Below are positions 26,570 to 33,509 of a stretch of 64,000 nucleotides of DNA, piece by piece. This DNA comes from Chryseobacterium sp. SN22 (GTDB lineage Bacteria > Bacteroidota > Bacteroidia > Flavobacteriales > Weeksellaceae): NCBI RefSeq assembly GCF_008329705.1, contig NZ_VTSX01000002.1:171801-235800 (forward strand), given 5' to 3'. The notes below the pieces were generated by a model. The model was given only the letters and a program-made list of their open reading frames with translations, had not been told where the DNA came from and ran no database searches. Position 1 is the stretch's first letter, and the number at the start of each line of letters is the position of its first letter. Both the position numbers and the translations under genes were made by a program.

Positions 26570-26725
26570 GGGTTGGAGAGTTAGAGGGTTGGAGCCTTGG
26601 AGCCTTGGAGAATAAAATATGCATCCTGAATTTTATATTCGGAAAAGCTCATACTCTGTTCCTCCTCAAACTCTATTACCCTCAAACTCTTAAACACTAT
26701 CCCCCTCTTAGTCTCAACTCCTGCC
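26570..26725. repeat. purine/pyrimidine imperfect inverted repeat between convergent genes
   Basis: 26570-26610 holds purine-rich units on the theme GGTTGGAGAGTTAGAGGG, with GGAGCCTTG twice in tandem. 26655-26725 holds the complementary theme (TCAAACTCT twice, CCCTC). The two halves could pair imperfectly as a long RNA stem. It fills the gap between the ABC-F gene and the oppositely oriented oxidoreductase gene; no classical terminator is seen there. Confidence 0.55.
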
Positions 26726-26727
26726 TT

Positions 26728-27783
26728 TTACAAATAAACCACTCTCTCATTCGCAGTGCTTTCCAGTGCAGCATCAATGATCTTCATATTCCGGATGATC
26801 TCTTCTGCCGGTGAAGGCAAAGCATATCCGAAAACGATAAATTCGTAGATCTGCTGGTAATAATTCATATAATTGCCGGCTTCGCTGGAAGTAAATATTA
26901 TTTCGGTCTCTTTATTTTCGTTTAAAAAATTCAGGATTCCGTCTGCTTCTTTTAGAGGCTGCATCCAGTTCTCACCATATGCCGGAGTCGCTCCGGCTAC
27001 CAGTTCGTTTTCCTGATTATCGGATCTTTCCTGTAAAAAACTGCCTTTTTCTCCATGGATCGCATATGCGTAATGCGCCTCTTTTGTAAAAACTGAAGAT
27101 TTTAACCTTATCCTTAAATCATTCTGATAAAATAAAATAATTTCAAAATAATCGTTGGCAAATTCTTTTCCTTTCATAGAAAACACATCCGCAAAAAGCT
27201 TTTCAGGATATCCGAAATACTGTACCGCCTGATCTACCAGATGGGCTCCCAGATCATGGAGCGAACCGGAACCTGCAGCTTCGGGATTTTCCTTATGAGC
27301 TTTTCCGCTCGGGTCAGTACGGAATCTGTCAAAACGGATTTCGGCCTCTTTAATGCTGCCAAGTTTTCCTTCACTCATCATTTTCTGGACCTGCAGATAA
27401 TCACGGTCGAATCTCCGGTTCTGGTATACGCTTAAGAACAGCCCTTTGTCCTCTGCCAGCTGCACCAATTGCTCGGCTTCTGCTACATTTACAGTAAAAG
27501 GCTTTTCTACCACTACGTTTTTTCCTGCTTCCAAAGCTTTTTTTACATATTCGAAATGGGTCTGTACCGGCGTGTTCACAATTACCAATTCAATCTCCGA
27601 ATTCTCCAGCATTTCTTCTACCGAACGGTAAATAATGGCTTCAGGATACTTTTCTTTAGAGTCTTCCCTGCTTCTCTCCACGATAGCCGATAAAGAAAAT
27701 CCCGGATGCTCTTTCAGGAACGGGGCATGGAAAACTTTTCCGCTCATTCCGAAGGCACAGAGCCCAACTTTTACTAATTGCAT
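26728..27783 (-). CDS. Gfo/Idh/MocA family oxidoreductase
   Basis: 351 aa. The N-terminal Rossmann fold starts VKVGLCAFGMSGKVFHAPFL; family signature AGKNVVVEKPFTVN (Lys of EKP) lies near residues 90-105, followed by YQNRRFDRDYLQVQ and the substrate-side His in HDLGAHLVDQAVQYFG. Such enzymes oxidise or reduce sugar hydroxyl or keto groups with NAD(P). It closely follows the YdgJ/YvaA-type subgroup pattern (SGKVFHAPFL). No sugar operon is adjacent, so the substrate is unknown. It is divergent from the siderophore receptor with 165 bp between starts. Confidence 0.92.
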   Translation of the reverse strand: MQLVKVGLCAFGMSGKVFHAPFLKEHPGFSLSAIVERSREDSKEKYPEAIIYRSVEEMLENSEIELVIVNTPVQTHFEYVKKALEAGKNVVVEKPFTVNVAEAEQLVQLAEDKGLFLSVYQNRRFDRDYLQVQKMMSEGKLGSIKEAEIRFDRFRTDPSGKAHKENPEAAGSGSLHDLGAHLVDQAVQYFGYPEKLFADVFSMKGKEFANDYFEIILFYQNDLRIRLKSSVFTKEAHYAYAIHGEKGSFLQERSDNQENELVAGATPAYGENWMQPLKEADGILNFLNENKETEIIFTSSEAGNYMNYYQQIYEFIVFGYALPSPAEEIIRNMKIIDAALESTANERVVYL

Positions 27784-27876
27784 ATTATTGTTTTTAACAA
27801 ATATATTTATAAAATTTTTTATTCCCCTGAAATTTACATCCGGCTGGCTGACACCAACTGATAAAAATCATTATTT

Positions 27877-27938
27877 TTATTTTGAACAAATCTAAATAAA
27901 GTATACATTTGCGGCTTATTTAAAACTCTTCTAAATAA
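27877..27938 (+). promoter_or_regulatory. promoter with two 23-bp operators for the TonB receptor
   Basis: -33 TTTG (27881-27884), 19-nt spacer and -7 TACATTTG (27904-27911) match the Bacteroidota consensus. Two inverted repeats of identical layout, TTATTTW-N9-TAAATAA, lie at 27877-27899 and 27916-27938, 39 bp apart. The first covers the -33 box; the second starts 4 nt after the -7 box, at the expected transcript start. The placement fits repression, and a siderophore receptor suggests an iron regulator such as Fur or DtxR (inference). Confidence 0.7.
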
Positions 27939-27948
27939 TAAACTCAAC

Positions 27949-30234
27949 ATGAAACAGCAGCTGGTAACTTTAGGATTATTATTCACAGCCGTATCCTTAA
28001 GTGCACAAATGAGAAATACCGAAGCGGATACCGTACGAATTCAGACGATCGAAGACGTCAACCTTCACAAAACGGGAAACCCGAATAAAGCAAGACCCAT
28101 GTCGACCAAGTCCAATCTTACGATGATGGAAACGCCTCAGCCGATCGCGATCGTAACGCACGAGATCATCGAGCAGCAGCAGGCCAAGCAGCTGAGTGAC
28201 GTTCTGCAGAACGTAAACGGTATTTATGTAACGTCTTCCAGGGGAAATTCCCAAGACAGTTTCGGCGGACGCGGTTTCATTTTGGGAAATGATAATATTT
28301 TCAAGAACGGTTCAAGAATTAACAGCGGTGTATTTCCTGAAGTAACGGGGCTGGAAAGGGTTGAGGTTTTAAAAGGGGCAAATGCCATGCTTTATGGAAA
28401 TACGGCAGCCGGCGGTGTCATCAATATGATCACTAAGAAACCGAAGTTCAATTTCGGGGGAAGCGTAGGAATGAATGCCGGAAGCTGGAATTCTTACAAG
28501 CCGGTGGTTGATCTTTACGGTCCGTTATCAAAAAATATAGCATTTAGGGTAAATGGAACGTATGAATATGCAGAGAGTTTCAGAGATGTGGTGCAATCGG
28601 AAAAATACTATTTCAATCCTTCCTTTTTATTTAATTTAAGCGACCGGTCACAATTGATCGTTGAAGCCGATTATCTAAAAAATAATTTCACTCCCGATTT
28701 CGGGATCGGTTCCATCACCGAAAAAGATCAGAGCTACCGTCTGAATGATACGGTTGCCCGGAATGTTTTCTTCGGAACAAACTGGCAGTATCAGAATGTG
28801 GAACAGGCTTCCACCAACGTAACTTTCAATCACCAGTTTGATGAGAAATGGTCATTGAATGCAACGGCTTCCTATCAGAATTACACCAAAGATTATTTTT
28901 CTACCGAAAGGGTGCAGTGGGGATATGAGAAATCAACCGACAGGCTTTCCTGGAAAAGACCTTTAAACAGAACCTATAACGAACAGAACTATGCGTCAGC
29001 GCAGGTAAATCTTAACGGTGAATTCAATACGGGAAAGATCAGCCACAAAGTGCTGTTCGGAGCGGATGCAGATTACGGAGTGGCAGATTCCTATTCTTAT
29101 TATAACCCGACCAACCGGCTTCCTTATGGAAATAATTATCTGTACGGAACCAACGGTAACAGCAACGGCCTGCTTTACCTCGATAACCCTGCATCATGGG
29201 CCAGCGGCGATGTTCCAAATGCTGAAAAGCTTGAAAAGAACAGAATCAATACCCGGAGAATCGGAGTATATGCCCAGGATTTCATCAGCCTTACCAAAGA
29301 ATTTAAAGTGATCGCAGGATTACGCTGGTCCTATATTGAAAACATGCCGACCATCAATACAAAATTCAAGACCAGCACAAACGGTTTGGTTAACCTGAAT
29401 TCCACGATGGGTAAAGGATTGGTCAATAATTCATCATCATCCGATCAGGCCATTTCTCCAAAAGCAGGACTTGTCTATATGCCAAACGATAATTTTTCAG
29501 CATTTGCTACTTATACCAATTCATTCGTCGCGAATGTCGGGAAACTGAGAGACGGGGAAGCTTTAACGCCTACCAATATCGATCAGTATGAAATCGGTGC
29601 TAAAAAGAACATCTGGAACAATGCTTTGGCCATCAATCTGACGGTATACCAGATCTTATACAGAAATTATTATCAGGCAGCCCTGGATGATAAAGGCAAC
29701 CCTGTAGATCCGACAGGTCTTACCAAAGATTTTGCAGGAAAAATGAGAAGCCGGGGCGTTGAGTTGGATATTACGGGAAATCCTAATGAAAGCATATCGA
29801 TTATCGGAGGGTTTTCTTACAACAATTCCGTATATCTGGATACACCGGATATGTTCGGATATGTTGAAAATCAAAGAATTGTCAGAACTCCTGCTACTAC
29901 TGCCAATGCATCGGTATTCTATAAGTTCACCCGATTGGTTCCTGGATTGAAAATCGGAGCCGGAGTGTATTACATCGGTGACAGACTGGCCGGATGGAAC
30001 GATACGAAAACAGGATCGAACAGCCTTCAGCAGAGAAACGGCATCAGCAGAATCTTCGAGCTCAAAGATTATACGACCGTTTCTTTATCGGCAGGATATG
30101 AGTGGAAAAAATTCATGATCCAGGCAAGAGTCGGAAACCTTTTCGATGTGATTAACTACAATGTCCACGAGAACTATTCCGTAAATCCGATTACTCCGAG
30201 AAATTACTATTTTACCCTGACATATAAACTCTAA
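27949..30234 (+). CDS. TonB-dependent siderophore receptor
   Basis: 761 aa with signal peptide MKQQLVTLGLLFTAVSLSAQ. The plug domain starts near residue 60 (METPQPIAIVTHEIIEQQQA; ALSDVLQNVNGI-like) and includes RVEVLKGANAMLYGNTAAGG, the conserved plug signature. The 22-strand barrel follows, with siderophore-type repeats (GVYAQDFISLTKEFKVIAGL; LTPTNIDQYEIGAKK) and ends FTLTYKL. It imports ferric siderophores through the outer membrane using TonB energy. A downstream PepSY-type protein is typical of iron-uptake operons. Expression is probably iron-controlled through the paired operators at 27877-27938. Confidence 0.94.
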   Translation: MKQQLVTLGLLFTAVSLSAQMRNTEADTVRIQTIEDVNLHKTGNPNKARPMSTKSNLTMMETPQPIAIVTHEIIEQQQAKQLSDVLQNVNGIYVTSSRGNSQDSFGGRGFILGNDNIFKNGSRINSGVFPEVTGLERVEVLKGANAMLYGNTAAGGVINMITKKPKFNFGGSVGMNAGSWNSYKPVVDLYGPLSKNIAFRVNGTYEYAESFRDVVQSEKYYFNPSFLFNLSDRSQLIVEADYLKNNFTPDFGIGSITEKDQSYRLNDTVARNVFFGTNWQYQNVEQASTNVTFNHQFDEKWSLNATASYQNYTKDYFSTERVQWGYEKSTDRLSWKRPLNRTYNEQNYASAQVNLNGEFNTGKISHKVLFGADADYGVADSYSYYNPTNRLPYGNNYLYGTNGNSNGLLYLDNPASWASGDVPNAEKLEKNRINTRRIGVYAQDFISLTKEFKVIAGLRWSYIENMPTINTKFKTSTNGLVNLNSTMGKGLVNNSSSSDQAISPKAGLVYMPNDNFSAFATYTNSFVANVGKLRDGEALTPTNIDQYEIGAKKNIWNNALAINLTVYQILYRNYYQAALDDKGNPVDPTGLTKDFAGKMRSRGVELDITGNPNESISIIGGFSYNNSVYLDTPDMFGYVENQRIVRTPATTANASVFYKFTRLVPGLKIGAGVYYIGDRLAGWNDTKTGSNSLQQRNGISRIFELKDYTTVSLSAGYEWKKFMIQARVGNLFDVINYNVHENYSVNPITPRNYYFTLTYKL

Positions 30235-30263
30235 AACAGAATAAGAATAATTTCTTCAATCAG

Positions 30264-30293
30264 AGTGGGAATTGCATTTTTGCAGTTTCCACT
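30264..30293 (+). terminator. hairpin between receptor and PepSY gene (terminator or attenuator)
   Basis: 13-bp stem with two G-U pairs (30264-30276 with 30281-30293), loop TTTT, followed by a short T-rich run. It lies 30 bp past the receptor stop and 28 bp before the next ATG, so it may reduce rather than abolish read-through. Confidence 0.55.
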
Positions 30294-30321
30294 TTTGAAA
30301 TTTCAAAACAAACAATTAGAT

Positions 30322-30837
30322 ATGGATAAGATTAAAGATACAAGAAGCTTCATGAGGGTTACCCACCGTTATCTGGGGTATTTCCTGGCCGGGATTATGG
30401 CCGTGTATGCAGTAAGCGGGGTTTTACTGGTGTACCGGGACACGGATTTCCTGAAAAAAGAAAAGAAATACGATAAAGTGATCGAAAAAAACCTGGATGA
30501 AAAGGCGCTAGGTAAAGAATTAAAAATCAAGAACCTGGAAGTAGAGAAAACAGAAGGCGGTGTTTTAAAATTCAAGCAGGGAACCTATGACCAGGCAACC
30601 GGACACGCAAAATATTCCAAAAAAGAGCTGCCGTTCATTCTGGATAAGATGACCAGGCTTCACAAATCACAGTCGAAGGAGACGCTTTCACCGCTCAATA
30701 CGTTTTTCGGGATTTCATTATTCTTCTTTGTGATTTCCAGTTTCTGGATGTTCAACCCCAAAACAAAAGCGTTCAAGAGGGGAATGATTTTTACGGTGGC
30801 CGGACTGGCTGTTGCCATTATTCTGCTGCTTGTCTGA
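30322..30837 (+). CDS. PepSY-associated membrane protein
   Basis: 171 aa from ATG 30322 (MDKIKDTRSFMRVTHRYLGY); the frame upstream to 30265 overlaps the hairpin. Helix 1 is at about residues 17-36 (YLGYFLAGIMAVYAVSGVLL), a soluble periplasmic stretch follows (KKYDKVIEKNLDEKALGKEL), then helices at about 125-142 and 152-170. The RxTHRYLGYFLAGIM..YAVSG pattern is the first helix of PepSY-TM proteins, thought to act as ferric-siderophore reductases or helpers. Here the protein is short compared with full PepSY-TM proteins. Position after the receptor supports an iron role. Confidence 0.8.
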   Translation: MDKIKDTRSFMRVTHRYLGYFLAGIMAVYAVSGVLLVYRDTDFLKKEKKYDKVIEKNLDEKALGKELKIKNLEVEKTEGGVLKFKQGTYDQATGHAKYSKKELPFILDKMTRLHKSQSKETLSPLNTFFGISLFFFVISSFWMFNPKTKAFKRGMIFTVAGLAVAIILLLV

Positions 30838-30989
30838 ATGCCCATCGCCAGACAGAATGTATTATGTGATGTGGTATCCTCTAAATTGATTTTAATTATG
30901 TTCAATTCACTACATAAGGATGAGTATGGCACATTTATTGTTTTTCTGAAAGCACAATAATAAGCATTTAAATATTAAAATAATAAATT

Positions 30990-31580
30990 ATGAAAAAGTT
31001 AATTTTATCAGGAATATTAGCAGTTGCTGGTTTAGCTACTACTGCGAATGCACAGATCCAAAGAGGAAACTGGATGGTAGGAAGCAGCCTTTTGACCAGT
31101 AATTTCGGATTAAACACAGGAGGTGGTTATAATATTGCTATTCAACCTAAAGCGGCTTATTTTATTGAAGATAATGTAGCTGTCGGTGGTTATGTAAATC
31201 TAGGAGTAAGCAAAGTAACCAACGGAAGCCCTACAAGATTTGATTATGCAGTAGGAGGTTTAGGACGTTATTATCTGTCTCCGGGAGAAAAAGGAGTGGA
31301 TAACTTATTAAACCACGGTCGTTGGTTCTTCGAAGGAAATTTAGGGGTTGGAGGATCTTCTGTTGAAAACGGAATTTCTACCAGCGGTCTTGATTTCGGT
31401 GTTGGTCCTGGATATTCTTACTTCATTACACCGAACATCGGAGTAGAAGGATTGGTAAAATACCAGGGGCAGGCAGGATTCGGAAGCGAAGGTCTTAACT
31501 CAAATATCACATTCAACGTTGGTTTCAGCATCTTCATCCCAACTTCAAAAGGGAGAGACGTTGTAAACGATGTAAAATAA
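30990..31580 (+). CDS. small outer-membrane beta-barrel protein
   Basis: 196 aa with signal peptide MKKLILSGILAVAGLATTANAQ. Eight or so amphipathic strands with Gly/Tyr/Phe-rich turns (YNIAIQPKAAYFIEDNVAVG; FGVGPGYSYFITPNIGVEG) ending in ITFNVGFSIFIP fit an OmpX/OprF-N-like eight-stranded barrel. No OmpA peptidoglycan-binding domain follows. Codon choice is simple and A/T-ending, as in highly expressed genes. Role probably structural; monocistronic with a strong terminator. Confidence 0.85.
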   Translation: MKKLILSGILAVAGLATTANAQIQRGNWMVGSSLLTSNFGLNTGGGYNIAIQPKAAYFIEDNVAVGGYVNLGVSKVTNGSPTRFDYAVGGLGRYYLSPGEKGVDNLLNHGRWFFEGNLGVGGSSVENGISTSGLDFGVGPGYSYFITPNIGVEGLVKYQGQAGFGSEGLNSNITFNVGFSIFIPTSKGRDVVNDVK

Positions 31581-31620
31581 AAAGAAGCAATCACTTCACA
31601 CTCACATATACTTAACAATG

Positions 31621-31654
31621 AAATCGTCCCGGGAAGAAATTTCCGGGACGATTT
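31621..31654 (+). terminator. intrinsic terminator
   Basis: 12-bp perfect stem AAATCGTCCCGG (31621-31632) with CCGGGACGATTT (31643-31654). It also has A/T runs on both sides, so it may serve the convergent peroxiredoxin gene ending at 31694. Confidence 0.85.
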
Positions 31655-31693
31655 TCGTACAAATTAAAACTAAACTATAAAAAATCAAATAAA

Positions 31694-32329
31694 TCATGTA
31701 TTGGGTTGGGGCGTATATCTCAGATACGGCTTTATTTCAGTCACTCCCTTCGGAAAGATTTTTCTTGCTTCTTCCGTAGATACCGAAGGTGGAACGATGA
31801 CATCATCACCATCCTGCCAGTTTACCGGCGTAGCAATTTTATAAGAGTCAACCAATTGCAGGGAATCCAGAACCCTTATAATTTCATTAAAATTTCTGCC
31901 TGTTGAAGCAGGATAAGTAATAATCAGCCTCGCTTTCTTTTCAGGATCGATAATTAGCAGAGAACGGACCGTTGCCGTTGCTGAAGCATTCGGATGAATA
32001 AAATCATAAAGTTCAGAAATTTTCCTGTCCTTATCCGCGATAATCGGGAACTGTACATCCGTTTCCTGGGTTTCATTAATATCTTTGATCCAGTTCTGAT
32101 GATCTTCTACTCCATCTACGCTTAAGGCAATAACTTTCGTATCCCTTTTATCGAATTCCTCTTTTAATCTGGAAGTGTAACCCAGCTCTGTGGTGCAGAC
32201 CGGAGTGTAATCTGCTGGATGTGAAAATAAAATTCCCCACGAATTTCCCAGATAATCATAAAAATTAAGATTTCCAGCAGAAGTTTCTGCCTGAAAATCC
32301 GGTGCGGTATCTCCTAGTTTAATTGACAT
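31694..32329 (-). CDS. 1-Cys peroxiredoxin (Prx6 type)
   Basis: 211 aa. It reduces peroxides through one catalytic cysteine. The active-site motif FSHPADYTPVCTTELG places the peroxidatic Cys at residue 45. IALSVDGVEDHQNWIKDI and FPIIADKDRKISELYDFIHP are Prx6-subfamily features, as is the long C-terminal arm (PVNWQDGDDVIVPPSVS) used in dimerisation. No resolving Cys is visible. Cytosolic. A complete -33/-7 promoter precedes it. Confidence 0.95.
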   Translation of the reverse strand: MSIKLGDTAPDFQAETSAGNLNFYDYLGNSWGILFSHPADYTPVCTTELGYTSRLKEEFDKRDTKVIALSVDGVEDHQNWIKDINETQETDVQFPIIADKDRKISELYDFIHPNASATATVRSLLIIDPEKKARLIITYPASTGRNFNEIIRVLDSLQLVDSYKIATPVNWQDGDDVIVPPSVSTEEARKIFPKGVTEIKPYLRYTPQPNT

Positions 32330-32352
32330 AATATTTTGCTCTTGTTAGTCTA

Positions 32353-32383
32353 CAAATTTAGTAGAGTTTTTCAAACTGGCAAA
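32353..32383 (-). promoter_or_regulatory. complete Bacteroidota-type promoter for peroxiredoxin
   Basis: On the minus strand: TTTG (32383-32380), 19 nt, TAAATTTG (32360-32353), both boxes exact. The leader is about 20 nt to the ATG at 32329. Confidence 0.7.
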
Positions 32384-32427
32384 ATTTTTGTTGAAAAATT
32401 GTATCTTTAATTAAAATATTTTTTGAA

Positions 32428-33315
32428 ATGGAGAAAGGCACTCTTGGGTATATTGATGTAGTATACCGGGTTTTGGAAAACTGGTATTTGAAATTTGCGG
32501 AGCTTACACCCAAACTTGTGGTCGGTATCGTGGTATTTTCTTTATTTCTTATTACCAGTAAATATCTGAGTAAGGCTGCCGTAAAGCTTTTCCATAAATT
32601 TTTTCCAAAGAGTAAAAGAGAAAGTTCTCTGGTTACCACAATCAGTATTTTCCGATTCCTGATCATGATCATGGGGACCTTTATTGCGCTTGAGATCATG
32701 GGATTCAGCGGATTTCTCTGGAAGTTTATCGGAAGTTTGGGGGTAGCCGGGGTTATTGCCGGGGTTGCGCTGAAGGATCTTGTTTCCAGTATATTTTCAG
32801 GAATGCTGATCGGAATCGACAAAGCCTTTAAAATCGGGGATTACATCAGTATCGGAAATAATTCAGGAACCGTTATGGAAATTGGCTTTCTGACTACGAA
32901 AATCATCAGTGACGACGGGAAGAAAGTCTACATACCGAATCAGGTGATTTTCAATGCTCCTTTTTCCAACATCAGTGCATCGCCACAAAGGAAAATCATT
33001 CTTAATTTTGAAATTCCGGCAGACCAGGATATCAACAAAGCCCGAGTAATTGCTTCTGAAATTCTTCAGGAACTTACTGACATTGACCGTCCGGAAGCAT
33101 CCGAAGTTATTTTTACCGATCTTAAACAGGGTATTTTTACATTACAGGTTAAATTCTGGATGACGGTCGGAGCGAATATGGGTATTCTGAAAAGCAAAGC
33201 ATTCCTTAAGATCAAAGAAAAGCTGGACCAAAGCGGTATTCAATTAGTAACCCCTACGAGCATCAGCATTACCGCCGGAGATCCGGGAAGTCTTACCGGA
33301 AATTCCGATAAATAA
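32428..33315 (+). CDS. small-conductance mechanosensitive channel (MscS family)
   Basis: 295 aa. Three hydrophobic segments (residues about 28-46, 71-90 and 96-125) precede the beta domain. The pore-lining TM3 is recognisable (FIGSLGVAGVIAGVALKDLV) followed by IFSGMLIGIDKAFKIGDYIS, the standard MscS transition. The loop SDDGKKVYIPNQVIFNAP is the family's IPN motif. The channel opens under membrane tension and protects against hypo-osmotic shock. The C-terminal part (residues 190-280) is the cytosolic alpha/beta domain. Single gene. Confidence 0.94.
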   Translation: MEKGTLGYIDVVYRVLENWYLKFAELTPKLVVGIVVFSLFLITSKYLSKAAVKLFHKFFPKSKRESSLVTTISIFRFLIMIMGTFIALEIMGFSGFLWKFIGSLGVAGVIAGVALKDLVSSIFSGMLIGIDKAFKIGDYISIGNNSGTVMEIGFLTTKIISDDGKKVYIPNQVIFNAPFSNISASPQRKIILNFEIPADQDINKARVIASEILQELTDIDRPEASEVIFTDLKQGIFTLQVKFWMTVGANMGILKSKAFLKIKEKLDQSGIQLVTPTSISITAGDPGSLTGNSDK

Positions 33316-33330
33316 AAAGAGTTAAAAAGC

Positions 33331-33385
33331 TCGGAGAGGGAGGCTCGATGCCGGAAGTTTCCCAGCCGGAATCACAGCTGACAGT
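33331..33385. repeat. copy of a GGAGG/GGAAG-rich intergenic repeat
   Basis: The stretch with GGAGAGGGAGGCTCGATGCC and GGAAGTTTCC resembles 43015-43045 (GATGCTGGAGGCTGGAAGTT). Both lie just past gene ends. Similarity is short and imperfect. Confidence 0.35.
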
Positions 33386-33466
33386 TTTAACATCATTGGT
33401 ATTCTCTGTTCTACCAATAACGGATTATATTCAAAATTGGTAATCATCTTAATAATTTCACATAAA

Positions 33467-33490
33467 AAAGCAGCCGGATCCGGCTGCTTT
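33467..33490 (-). terminator. perfect 24-bp palindromic terminator
   Basis: AAAGCAGCCGGA joined to its exact reverse complement, with T-run on the minus strand. It is 20 bp past the stop of the metallopeptidase gene. Confidence 0.85.
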
Positions 33491-33509
33491 CATTTTATAT
33501 ATGCTGGAT

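Noticed and set aside
26570..26725. CRISPR-like or tandem array
   Set aside because: Units are imperfect, 9-20 bp, and lack spacers of regular length; no cas genes in the window.
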